Notes under the pieces: model-generated
What the model saw: the letters and a program-made list of their open reading frames with translations, nothing else
Databases searched by the model: none
What the model was told of the DNA's origin: nothing
DNA from: Salminus brasiliensis
Taxonomy: Eukaryota; Chordata; Actinopteri; Characiformes; Bryconidae
Length of the DNA stretch: 64,000 bases
Reading direction: 5' to 3'
Assembly (NCBI RefSeq): GCF_030463535.1
Contig: NC_132893.1
Span: 33,620,191 to 33,684,190, forward strand
In this document: positions 22,196-34,700 of the stretch, one piece after another
Layout of the letters: each line of letters begins with the position of its first letter
Numbering within the stretch: position 1 is the stretch's first letter
Made by a program: the position numbers and the translations under genes

Positions 22196-24660
22196 GTCTC
22201 ACTCTCACACACTCTCTCTCACTGTCTCACTCTCTCTCTCACTGTCTCACTCTCACACTCTCACTCTGTCTCTCTCACACTCTCACTCTGTCTCACTCTG
22301 TCTCACTCTGTCTCACTCTCACACACACTCTCACTGTCTCTGTCTCACTCTCACTCTCTCTCACACACACTCTCTCTCACTCTCTCACACACACTCTCTC
22401 TCACTCTCACACACACTCTCTCTCACTGTCTCACTCTCACTGTCTCACTCTCACTCTCACTGTCTCACTCTCACACTGTCTCTCACACACACTCTCTCTC
22501 ACTGTGTCTCTCTCTCTCTCTCTGTCTCACTCTCACTCTGTCTCACACACACTCTCTCACTGTCTCTCTCACACACTAACTGTCTCTCACACACTCACTG
22601 TCTCTCACACACTCACTGTCTCTCTCTCACACACTAACTGTCTCTCTCTCACACTCTCTCACTGTCTCTCTCACACACTAACTGTCTCTCACACACACTC
22701 TCACTGTCTCTCTCTCACACACTAACTGTCTCTCTCTCACACTCACTGTGTCTCTCTCACACACACTCTCACTGTCTCTCTCTCACACACTCTCACTGTC
22801 TCTCTCACACACTAACTGTCTCTCTCACACACTCTCACTGTCTCTCTCTCACACACTCACTGTCTCTCTCACACTCTCACTGTGTCTCTCTCACACTCTC
22901 TCACTGTGTCTCTCTCACACTCTCTCACTGTGTCTCTCTCACACACTCTCACTGTGTCTCTCTCACACACTCACTGTGTCTCTCTCACACACTCACTGTG
23001 TCTCTCTCACACACTCACTGTGTCTCTCTCACACTCTCACTGTGTCTCTCTCTCACACTCTCACTGTGTCTCTCACACACTCTCTCACTGTGTCTCTCTC
23101 ACACACTCTCACTGTGTCTCTCTCTCACACTCTCACTGTGTCTCTCACACACTCTCTCACTGTGTCTCTCTCACACACTCTCACTGTGTCTCTCTCACAC
23201 ACTCACTGTGTCTCTCTCACACACACTCTCACTGTCTCTCTCTCACACACTCTCACTGTGTCTCTCTCACACACTCACTGTGTCTCTCTCACACACTCAC
23301 TGTGTCTCTCACACACTCTCTCACTGTGTCTCTCTCACACACTCTCACTGTGTCTCTCTCACACACTCACTGTGTCTCTCTCACACACTCACTGTGTCTC
23401 TCTCACACACTCACTGTGTCTCTCTCTCACACTCTCACTGTGTCTCTCACACACTCTCTCACTGTGTCTCTCTCACACACACTCACTGTGTCTCTCTCAC
23501 ACACTCACTGTGTCTCTCTCACACACTCTCACTGTCTCTCTCACACACTCTCACTGTCTCTCTCACACACTCTCACTGTCTCTCTCACACACACTCTCAC
23601 TGTCTCTCTCTCACACACTCTCACTGTCTCTCTCACACACACTCTCACTGTCTCTCTCTCACACACTCTCACTGTCTCTCTCACACACTAACTGTCTCTC
23701 TCACACACTCTCACTGTCTCTCTCACACACACTCTCACTGTCTCTCTCTCACACACTCTCACTGTCTCTCTCTCACACACTCTCACTGTCTCTCTCTCAC
23801 ACACTAACTGTCTCTCTCACACACTCTCACTGTGTCTCTCTCTCACACACTAACTGTCTCTCTCACACACACTCTCACTGTCACTCTCTCACACACTAAC
23901 TGTCTCTCTCTCACACTCTCACTGTGTCTCTCTCTCACACACTAACTGTCTCTCTCTCACACTCTCACTGTGTCTCTCTCTCACACACTAACTGTCTCTC
24001 TCTCACACTCTCACTGTGTCTCTCTCTCACACACTAACTGTCTCTCTCTCACACTCTCACTGTGTCTCTCTCTCACACACTAACTGTCTCTCTCTCACAC
24101 TCTCACTGTGTCTCTCTCTCACACACTAACTGTCTCTCTCTCACACTCTCACTGTGTCTCTCTCTCACACACTAACTGTCTCTCTCACACACTCTCTCTC
24201 TGTCTCTCTCTCACACACTCTCACTCTGTCTCTCTCTCACACACTAACTGTCTCTCTCTCACACTCTCACTGTCTCTCTCTCACACACTAACTGTCTCTC
24301 TCACACACTCTCTCACTGTCTCTCACACACTCTCTCACTGTGTCTCTCTCTCACACTCTCACTCTGTCTCTCTCTCACACACTAACTGTCTCTCTCTCAC
24401 ACACTAACTGTCTCTCTCTCACACTCTCACTGTGTCTCTCTCACACACTAACTGTCTCTCTCACACACTCTCTCACTGTGTCTCTCTCTCACACTCTCAC
24501 TGTCTCTCTCTCACACACTAACTGTCTCTCTCACACACTCTCTCACTGTCTCTCTCTCACACACTAACTGTCTCTCTCTCACACTCTCACTGTGTCTCTC
24601 TCTCACACTCTCACTGTCTCTCTCTCACACACACTCTCACTGTCTCTCTCTCTCTCTCTC
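22160..24660. repeat. 2.5-kb CT/CA tandem array in pigo first intron
   Basis: Units of about 20-26 bp mixing (CT)n, (CA)n and CACTGTGTCTC or CACACTAACTG. A higher-order unit of about 46 bp repeats several times at 23915-24170. The plus strand is almost all pyrimidine plus A, with G only in TGT. The pigo transcript would be GA/GU-rich. It is open in several frames because of composition only. Confidence 0.95.
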
Positions 24661-24671
24661 TCTGTACTGAC

Positions 24672-24709
24672 CTTGCTCAGCTCTGTTCGTCCTCTCTCTC
24701 TCTCTCTCT

Positions 24710-24758
<49 letters not shown>

Positions 24759-24960
24759 CTCAGTCTGGAACAGGGTCCTGAAGGCGCGCCTCACTCTCTC
24801 TCTCAGAGCGGGTCCACAGCCTCATCAGCTCCGGGGGACGGTGTGGATTACAGCCGGGTTCGGGCTGAGGTTCTGGGCATCACTGCTTCCAGGATGCGGC
24901 TGCTGATATCCTGCACTCCTCACTGCCCGGTTTCCTTTTCCGTCGCCATGCGTTCCTTAA
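24672..24960 (-). promoter_or_regulatory. pigo: probable pigo promoter and 5' leader exon
   Basis: pigo needs an upstream noncoding exon, because an acceptor sits one base before its ATG. This is the only CpG-bearing, non-AT segment upstream. On the minus strand it shows a YY1-like GCATGGCGACGG near 24940 and a fair donor, GCAAG|GTCAGTAC (24672/24671). If transcribed, it holds short upstream frames, including a 9-codon one starting at that ATGGCGACGG. The left half (24693-24757) is a CT run. Exon limits are inference. Confidence 0.45.
24693..24757. repeat. (CT)n run near pigo 5' leader
   Basis: Interrupted CT repeat, GA-rich on the pigo sense strand, within the proposed leader exon. Confidence 0.9.
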
Positions 24961-24989
24961 CAGACCGGATGTCAAAATAAAAGTCCCGT

Positions 24990-27160
24990 CGAGCGAAGCC
25001 ACAAGCTCACGTTTTTCTTTTTTTCACTTCTCCACTTTAACAGTGTGTCGTATTTAGCTACATATTTTTAAATAAAAATAAAAAATTGTTGGGGAGTGAA
25101 ATAAAAAAAGTAAATTCGAGCACGTGGGTCTTTTAGACGCAACTTTTATTTTGGCACTCAGGTCTGTTCTCAATCCTGCTGGTCCAGTCCAGTGGGCAAA
25201 TTCCTGCACAGGTGCTGGTGGTTTTAAATTATATTATATATTTATATATACATTATATAATAGAAATAAATGTAACTACAACTAATAATAATTAATTATT
25301 AATATATAATTAAAATCTATGATAATAATTCATAATAATTCATAATTTACTATTATTATTACTTTAGTAGTAGTAATAAATAAAAATTCATTTGATTTTG
25401 GCACTCAGGTCAGTTTTGTTCTTAATAATATTGGTCCAGTCCAGTGGGCAAATTCCTGCACAGGTGCTGGTGGTTTTAAATGAAATTATATAATATAAAT
25501 AAATATAACTACTACTACAAAAAAGTATTAAATTTTTTATTTCAAATATTTGTAATATAATAATGAATGAAGTTAAAAAAAAAAAAAAGTATCATTCCTG
25601 CATGGGTGCAGGTGGTTTTAAATGAGATTATATGATTTAAATGATATAATATAAGTAAATATATCCTCTACTACTAATAAAAAATATAATTATATATTTT
25701 ATTTCAAATATTTGTAATATAATAATGAATAATTTTATATTATTACGACTACTTAGTAGTAGTAATAACTAGGGGATTTGTGAGTCAAATAAAAAGATAA
25801 AATTCCTTTCGGGATATTATTCTCAATATTGTTGGTCCAGTCCAGTGGGCAAATTCCTGTGCTGGTGGTTTTAAATGATATTATATATAGATTATATAAT
25901 AGAAAAAATACAACTACTACTAATAATAATTAATTATTAATATATAATTAAACTCTATATTAATAATTCACAAGAATTCATACTTTACTATTAGTATTAC
26001 TTTAGTAGTAGTAATAAATAAAAATTCATTTTATTTTGGCACTCACACAGGTGCTGGTGGTTTTAAATGCAATTATATAATTCAAATTATATAATATAAA
26101 TAAATATAACTACTACCACAAAAAAGTTTCATTACATTTTTATTTTTTCATCAAATGTTTTTAATATAATAATGAAATATAACTACTACTGATAATATAT
26201 TTTTTTAATAATAATTATATTTTTAAGTTTGCATCAAATATTTTATTTTCTATAATAATTAAGTAATAATTGTAAAGGGTTCTTTTATTTTGACACTCAT
26301 GACTGTTCGGGATATTATTCCCAATAATGTTGGCCCAGTCCAGTGAGCTAATTCCTGCACAGGTGCTGATGGTTTTAAATGATATTATATAATACAAATA
26401 ATTGTATATAATTATTAATTTGTATATAATTAATATATTAATTAAAATATATTATTATTATTATAATTACTTTAGTAGTAGTAATAACTAGTTAAGTGCA
26501 GGAAACTTAAGGATCCCACTTCCAAGCAGTTGCAGGGTGAAACTTGAGGGGTTCGTTAGGTGGTCGCTAGGGCACATCAGTTGGTTTCTAGATAGATGGT
26601 ATACTATTGCCAGGTGGTTGCTAGGAAGTTGCTGTAGTCTCCCAGGTTGTTGCTAGACATCCTCTGTGGTTGCTATAGTGTTGCTGCTTTTCAAGTCTTT
26701 ATAGATGGAGTGTATAGACTGGAAAAATTATATAATATGATTTGTTTGTTATTATTTTTATTTCATTCCGTTTTCCATTACAGACACCCTCTAAACCAAC
26801 ACACAAAGCTCCACTTAAAATCCCAGCACTTGGATCCCAGATCTAAAAAATGTAATTTTATAATTACCCATAAGTGCAATAAGCAATTCTCCCACCACGT
26901 AATGTACTGTACTCAACTCACAGTAGGCTACAGATTTCCAGATATAAATAAAAATGACCACATGCCATTCAATTTTCATTTATTTCATAATCGTGAGAGT
27001 TACACCCTTCATCCGCCTACGAGAGAATAGAAAAGGTCCAAACCCAGTATAGGTCTATATAGAATTGGTTGCATTTGTAGATTTAAGCTTTTCCCAATAT
27101 GCTACTGCAATACCCAGTGCTGTAACTTAAAAAAAGGAAACACATATTACAACATTGACA
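24990..27160. other. intergenic, pigo 5' side to stoml2 3' side
   Basis: AT-rich. Contains the tandem repeat at 25140-26490 and GGTTGCTAGG-type short repeats at 26530-26690. No coding exon recognised. Confidence 0.6.
25140..26490 (+). repeat. six diverged ~190-260-bp tandem units
   Basis: The block GGTCCAGTCCAGTGGGCAAA and CCTGCACAGGTGCTGGTGG recurs near 25180, 25430, 25590, 25830, 26040 and 26330. Each time an AT-rich tail with TTTAGTAGTAGTAATAA follows. Confidence 0.8.
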
Positions 27161-27164
27161 GAGG

Positions 27165-27170
27165 TTTATT
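27165..27170 (-). terminator. stoml2: candidate stoml2 polyadenylation signal
   Basis: AATAAA on the sense strand about 560 nt past the stop. It is followed by a GT-rich stretch (TGTTGTAATATGTGTTTCC), the usual layout of a cleavage site. Confidence 0.45.
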
Positions 27171-27726
27171 ATTCTGCATGGGGGGGCTTTTACTTTACAC
27201 ACAAGTTTCCAGTTAAAGTAGCCAGATTTTCTATATAGTCGCTGTCATTTTTAGCAAATTAGGAGTACAGACCTTCCCTGTAGTCCTAAAACACTTACTG
27301 GTGGTCTTTACTGACAGTGTTGAGGGGGGAAAAATTATTATTTAAAGAAAAGAAAAAAAATAAAAGGTTAAATAATAAAGGTTCACACCATAGAACGGTC
27401 TGTATATAAGCAAATATTCTGGATTTAAAGTAGAAGGAAAACTGCAGCAACTTCAGTTTCTCCAACATAAAATGGTACAAAAAGGAAAGAGCAAACGGAC
27501 AGAACACTAGTCCTAATCTAGCTCCGGACACCTCCAGTGGAGCTAGAGTCACTTTAACCACTTCCTTCACCCTCTTCTCTCTTTTTCAGGCGTCTGTCGT
27601 CTATAACCAGCATTTCATTGAAGGTCACGGCTCTCGTCGTGATGCAGGATGCTCTGCAGGGATGGAATATCACGTCTGTTCGGTCCTGAAGCTGGGCTGT
27701 GGTGTCCCTGAGGTTGACTGTGTGAG

Positions 27727-27870
27727 CTAAAAGCTGGAGGTGGTGGACTGAGGCGCTGGCTGTTCAGGCACTGCATTCTCGTCTGATGGAGCCTCTGCAG
27801 TTATAGTGGTCACGTTCTCCAGCGCTTTGGGAGACTGAGTCTTGGCTAAACTTCCGTAAATAGCCATGGC
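27727..27870 (-). CDS. stoml2: stoml2 coding exon 10 and stop (residues 317-363)
   Basis: Starts [10 protein letters not shown] (human AMGVYGALTK), continues as a diverged Pro/Ser/Thr-rich tail, and stops at TAG 27727-27729. Acceptor is CCCCCATTAG. Confidence 0.92.
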   Translation of the reverse strand, partial: AMAIYGSLAKTQSPKALENVTTITAEAPSDENAVPEQPAPQSTTSSF

Positions 27871-28669
27871 CTAATGGGGGAGAGGGAAAGACAACAAGCA
27901 TGGGTTCAGGAGACCCATTAATTTAAAAAGAAATAATTAAATAATAAATAGTCAGCAATGCTTACGGGGGAACATGAGTATGTTTATCAAGCTCTTCTCT
28001 GATTGGATAAGCTGGAGTCATCTGATTGAAGTTATCGTGCTACACTGAGATCTCTTGCTTTGTGAAATACCCACTGAGTTCACATGGACATATCTGACAC
28101 TGAGCCAAAATGATGTAAACAGAAGTCCAGACGGATCATCTGAATATTTTAAAATAAGAATAAACACTAATAATAACACTCCTACAGAAAGTGGTGGTGG
28201 TTCTCCATCACTGTGTTCATCATTAGAATATCTCCAAAGTTCTCTTCTCTCATGGAGTCTAGTATTATTTAGAGTTCTCCTCAGATCAACACCTGGTTTG
28301 GTGGTAAATCAGGGCTTAATGATGGTAAATCAGGTGAGCTGCTGCTGCTGCTGCTGCTGATGGAGGTGAACACATCCTCCACGCTGTGCTGGCTGGACTG
28401 GGGGGCGTCCAGGAGAAACCTGGAGGAACCGAGCTCTGTTCTTCAGACTAGCTCACCGACAAGATCTCACTACTTTCTTTCTTCAGAATGAGAAGCTCTA
28501 GTTTCTCCTTTTTACTGGATTTATGTTCTCCTGCTTTATCTGATCTGATGAGATCTGGAGCTTCTGCAGTAGAAACTTTCTCACTGCTGAGAGACGGGGG
28601 TTAGAATAATGGGATCAGGTGCTTAAAAAGTCTGCACGCTTCAGTATCTGGGGATTAATGTGCATTAGT

Positions 28670-28703
<34 letters not shown>

Positions 28704-31700
28704 GGGTAAGGTAAGCTGACCTGTGTGACCATACTGGAGATGTCTCCTGTGTTGGAGGGGAGGATGATGGTATTCGACTCCTTGGCCAGGTTGGAGAAGG
28801 CCAAGACGTACTGCTCCGCCACGCTGAGGGACGCCGCAGCATTTCCATTCTGTTCAAAAACACAGACGGCACCATTTCTACTTCTGTCTACTTCTGACAT
28901 TTAAAAACAAAGAGGACTCGAAAACTCAAGCAGAGTCTAAAACACACCTGCAGGGTCAGAGCAGCGGACAGCAGTCTAATGGCCTTCGCCTTCGCTTCTG
29001 CTTTGGCCAGCACAGCATTTGCTTCACCTGTAAAACAAACACAACAACAAATCCTTCTAGTGGCCATAAAAACTCTATAACTCCTCCCTCTGTGTGTGAC
29101 ACTACGGTTCATCTGTGCAATACTCAAATTATACTGTTCATATGTGCAATAATAATAATAATAATAGTACTGTAATTTAATGTGTGTGCAATAACTCAAG
29201 TGCAATCATTTCCCATATTTTTGTATTATATTTATATTATTATGATATAATTATTTTATCTCAGTATAATATATCTCAGTATTACCACTATGCCACTTTA
29301 CTATATTCTTATTTCTTATTTATATATATGTACATATTTCATTGTTTTTCTATTTTTTTCTGTATTTGTTTAAAGTTTATTTTAGTGTTTATTTATAGTG
29401 TTTTTGTAGTGTGTTTATTTAAAGTGTTTATTTTATGTTGTTTTTTATAGTGTTTATTTATAGTTTATTTTAGTGTGTTTATAGTATTTATTTATAGTGT
29501 TTTTTGTAGTGTGTTTATATAAAGTGTTTATTTTATGTTGTTTTTTATAGTGTTTAATTATAGTGTATTTATAGTGTTTATTTATAGTTTATTTTAGTGT
29601 GTTTATTTTCTAGTGTTTATTTATAGGGTGTTTATTTTATAGTGTGATTATTTTATAGTGTGATTATTTTATAGTGTGCTTGTTATAGTGTGCTTATTTT
29701 ATAGAGTGTTTATCTATAGATAGTTTGTCTATAGAGTGTTTTTTGTAGTGTGTTTATTTTATAGAGTGTTTATTCTTACACAAACGGTTGCAACTGTAAC
29801 AACTGCAATTCCCCTCCCGGGATCAATAAAGTATTTCTGATTCTGAAACCAAACATTGAACACTGCGCCTCAATTCAACTGCATACACAGAAGGTAGACA
29901 CTACTGCTCATCCACCCTGCTTTACAATAGCAGAGACGCTCAGCGCTGCCTCTGCCATCACACCCATCCCTGGAGCAGGAGTCTCCACTGCCACCCACGG
30001 ACGTTAAGGATGTGCTATACCTGCAGCTTTGTTGATCTGCTCTTCTTTCTCTGCCTCAGAAGCCAGAATCTGAGCCTGCTTGCGTCCCTCTGCCACGTTT
30101 ATGGCCGCCTCCCTCGTTCCCTCAGATTCCAGAACCGTGGCTCTCTTCTTCCGCTCGGCTTCCACCTGTGCAGGAGTTCCACACCAAATCATGACTGACC
30201 AGACCATTCCTGGACTTTTAAAGCACCAAATGACCAGACGTACTGAAAATGTTCTTAGAACTGGGTTTATAAACCCAAATAAACAAAGTCAGTGAGAATG
30301 TCTATCTGTAATGAACTCTATATAACATTAGAATAAACCAAAATAAATAGCAGACACTCTCACTGACCACTGCCTATGTTTATTTGGGTTTATTCCAATG
30401 TCATAGAGCTTTACAGGTAGACACTCTCACTGACCACTGCCTATGTTTATTTGGGTTTATTCCAATGTCATAGAGCTTTACAGGTAGACACTCTCACTGA
30501 CCACTGCCTATGTTTATTTGGGTTTATTCCAATGTCATAGAGCTTTACAGGTAGACACTCTCACTGACCACTGCCTATGTTTATTTGGGTTTATTCCAAT
30601 GTCATAGAGCTTTACAGGTAGACACTCTCACTGACCACTGCCTATGTTTATTTGGGTTTATTCCAATGTCATAGAGCTTTACAGGTAGACACTCTCACTG
30701 ACCACTGCCTATGTTTATTTGGGTTTATTCCAATGTCATAGAGCTTTACAGGTAGACACTCTCACTGACCACTGCCTGGTGGTTGGTGTGGCGCAACAGA
30801 TAACACCACTACCTGCCACGGAGCTACCACACCATGTGGGTGACTGGGGTTCGATTCCCGGTCTGGGTGACTATGCTGTGCTACACCAATAAGAGTCCTT
30901 GGGCATGTTTTCTAACATTACATTGGCCCACCTCTGTAATACGAGTCACCTTGTAAGTCGCTCTGGATAAGGGCGTCAGCTAAATGCCATAAATGTAAAT
31001 GTAATGTAAATGTTTATTTGGGTTTATTCCAATGTCATAGAGCTTTACAGGTAGACACTCTCACTGACCATTGGCTTTACATTTATATTTTAATATTATA
31101 GAGTTTTACAGCCCGTCTACGTTGCTTTCTTCAACATTAAGGTAAAAAGTTCTCCTGACAGTGAGAACCTTGTTATCAACAGGTGTGATTTAATGAGCTC
31201 ACCTGCATCTGCATGGACTCTTTAACACGCGGGGGGACGTGAATGTCCTTAATCTCGTATCGGAGGCAGCGGATCCCCCACTCATCCGACGCCTGGTTGA
31301 TGGAGTGTACGATGTTTGAATTGAGGGACTCTCTCTCCTGTCAGAAAAGGGTTTGACCGTTAATTCCAACCACATTATTTCATCAACTACAGCATGTTAT
31401 TTGTTACTACAGCTATACAGCATAGGGAAACAAGTCAGAAAGTCACATAAATAAAATAATAAAACCGAAAATAATGAACTCCCTCACCTCAATAAAACAG
31501 GAAAGGAGGAAAAACAAAAAACACAGCGCATCCAACAAAAACTCACAGATAGCACTGTTTCTACACTCCGATCTACTTTACTATGTATAGCACAAAGTCT
31601 CTGACAGCTGAGTTAACCCTTTCAACCCTAAAGGCCTGTTTGTGGGCCTATAGTCTGAAAGGGTTAACTCAGCTGCCAGAGACGTTTGTGCATATTAGCT

Positions 31701-34700
31701 TTAAAGCAGCTACTGAAAATAATTAGTATTAAAAATAGTTACTGAATATTCAAGATGAAATTATAAGGCTACTTCTCAATGGACTATATGAATAAGTAAA
31801 ATTAATAAACAGAAAATCAACCAATCCATTTCTACAACGCTCTGCAGAACAGCCACTAGAGGGCCTGCAGAATGAGGTTTGGGGAATACTCCCACTATTT
31901 ATTTATTTTTTTTATCTCAATTTATCTCAAATTTCTCAAAAAAGGGACAGAAAAAAAGTCCCTCTAGCAACTGAAAGAGTGGGGTTAGGAAAGAAATTAG
32001 AAAATAATTATTAATATTTATCTATTAATATTCACCAAGGTTTCGATACATTATTAAATATGATAAATACAGAAATAAATACGCTGTGCTCCTGATATAC
32101 TTGCAGTACAAATCTCAATTTGCTGTTGTTATTGTAAGGAATTAGCTTCCTTTAACATGACAGCAATCAGAATACAGTGTGAAGCCATTACAGAAACAAT
32201 CGGAAAGGAGGAGAGCGAGTCCGATACCCTGAAGACTTTGTCCAGAGTGAGCTTTCCCAATTCCGATCGCATTGTAGTCTGAGCCAGCTGAGTCACAGCA
32301 TACTCTGGATCCTCAACTCCATAACTGGCCTGGAAAAGAGGAAGCGAACAGGATTACACCAGCCCAACACAAGAGGGGCTCCGAATAAAGTAGCGTCCGA
32401 AATCACTCACCTTAAAGGGGTCGAGTATCCGGAGGTATAAAACCCCGTCTATCTGCAGCGTCACGTTATCTGAAACGGAGCACACACACCGCTTCACAGT
32501 CTGCAGGCAAACCAAGCGCCCGGATTTCTGGGAAGTTGCGATATTTACTCACCAAGAGATACAGCCGACTGCTCTGGAACATCTATCACTATCTCCTTCA
32601 GGCTCTGCACGTAGCGGACTCTGTCCAATATGGGGATTAGGAAGTTCAGCCCCTGCAGAAATGAACGTACAGCGAAATGCTTTAGGTGATTAAATAGCAA
32701 TAATACTTCATTTCATTTAGTAAGACAGTAATTATAATATATTCATCTATTAATATTCACCATGGCTTTGGTATAATATTAATTAATATTAATATGATAC
32801 ATACAAAATAAATAAGCTGTGCTTGTGATATACTTGCAGTATATCAGAACACAACACACTGTATTAACCAGGGCTGGGCGATATGACTATCATACACTCA
32901 TATCTCGAACTGCTTGATGGAGAAATTGTGATATGATATGAAATCAGTATGATGTTAAAGATTCAGTATTTATTTTTAAAAATCAAAAACACAGCATGTT
33001 TAACATTTAAACAGTAAATAATATGTGGGATTTGAATGTGCAATCCTCTGGCCATAGTGTGTGGAAGTGTGACAAATAATATGAATTTTAATCTGGTTGT
33101 AAAATTCAGAATCGGTATGGATTGTAAAAATGAATATATATCAAAATAAATTACTAAATAAATAATTAATTAATTTAAATCAATCCGACAAATAAATAAA
33201 TAAAAAAAATTGTGTGAACTGGGGTGATGTACCGGCTCCAGGATCCGGTGGAAGCGTCCCATCCTCTCCACCACCCACGCCTCCTGCTGCGGCACGAACA
33301 GAACGACCGTATTCATGGGGAGGCTGGAGGCCCAACGCTGCTGAGCCCGCGTCCCCCACAGGACCGGGGCTGTCTGTCGTGAGTGCTGAAACAGACACAC
33401 ACAGAGAGACACACACACACACAGAGAGACACACACACAGAGAGACACACACACAGAGAGACACACACACAGAGACACACACACAGAGACACACACACAG
33501 AGACACACACACAGAGACACACACACAGAGACACACACACACAGAGACACACACAGAAAAACAGAGCCAGAGACAGAGACACACACACACAGACTTTAGA
33601 AACAGAACTGGCCGATGCAGAAGGACATCAAAGTAGTTATCAGAAGTTATCAAATATTCACATATGTAAAACACTTGACGGACGTCAGGACTGTAGGTGA
33701 GCATGAGCTGGAGCTCACACTGAGGAACCGGGTTCTTCCTCTCGGTTCCTTAATCAGTAAAACAGCCCACAGTCCCGACATTCATGACATTCTGCTCATA
33801 TTTCTTTCTGCTGAACCACTGTTAGGCCTCTCAGGCTGTTTGTACTGCAGGGTTTACTGACTGGCTTTAATATATACTGCTATTGGTGGTCTGTAGTCAC
33901 CTAGCCACTAACCTGCTGCTGCCTGAGACCCGAGTCTCATTTATAAGGAATAGTTATAAGGGCAAAGTAAGACACGTCTGGATCTGTCTGGGTAAATTAA
34001 CCTGAACGTCACACTACGTAAAAGATCTTCAAAAAGGTTCACTCACAATTCATCATTTCACATACACACAAAAACAGTGATTAATATTAGACGTTTTATT
34101 AGATGGGAAAATCCAGGCAGATTACTAAAGCAGATTATAGAGAGCTATAGTACAGTTTCAGCTCTTTAATTGAGTTAGATTGGGGTACAGTACCATACTT
34201 TCACTATAGTACAGTTTCAGCTCTTTAATTGAGTTAGATTGGGGTACAGTACCATACTTTTACTATAGTACAGTTTCAGCTCTTTAATTGAGTTAGATTG
34301 GGACACAGTACCATACTTTCACTATAGTACAGTTTCAGCTCTTTAATTGAGTTAGATTGGGACACAGTACCATACTTTTACTATAGTACAGTTTCAGCTC
34401 TTTTAATTGAGTTAGATTGGGATACAGTACCATACTTTCACTATAGTACAGTTTCAGCTCTTTTAATTGAGTTAGATTGGGATACAGTACCATACTTTCA
34501 CTATAGTACAGTTTCTGCTCTTTAATTGAGTTAGATTGGGGTACAGTACCATACTTTCACTATAGTACAGTTTCAGCTCTTTAATTGAGTTAGATTGGGA
34601 TACAGTACCATACTTTCACTATAGTACAGTTTCAGCTCTTTAATTGACGCTCTTATCCAGAGCGACTTACAAGGTTACTGGTATTACAGAGTTGGGCCAA

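Noticed and set aside
22122-24906. Several long open frames on the plus strand (up to 383 codons) rich in SLSHTLTV
   Set aside because: They are the CT/CA tandem array read in three overlapping frames. There is no non-repeat domain, splice structure or start context.
30840-30870. Possible tRNA gene (good B box)
   Set aside because: No cloverleaf or anticodon arm follows. The sequence continues into a SINE body with an L2-type tail. The same holds at 7500, 35170, 39550 and 62030.
33214-33636. 140-codon plus-strand open frame
   Set aside because: Antisense to stoml2 exon 2 running on into the ACACAGAG repeat.
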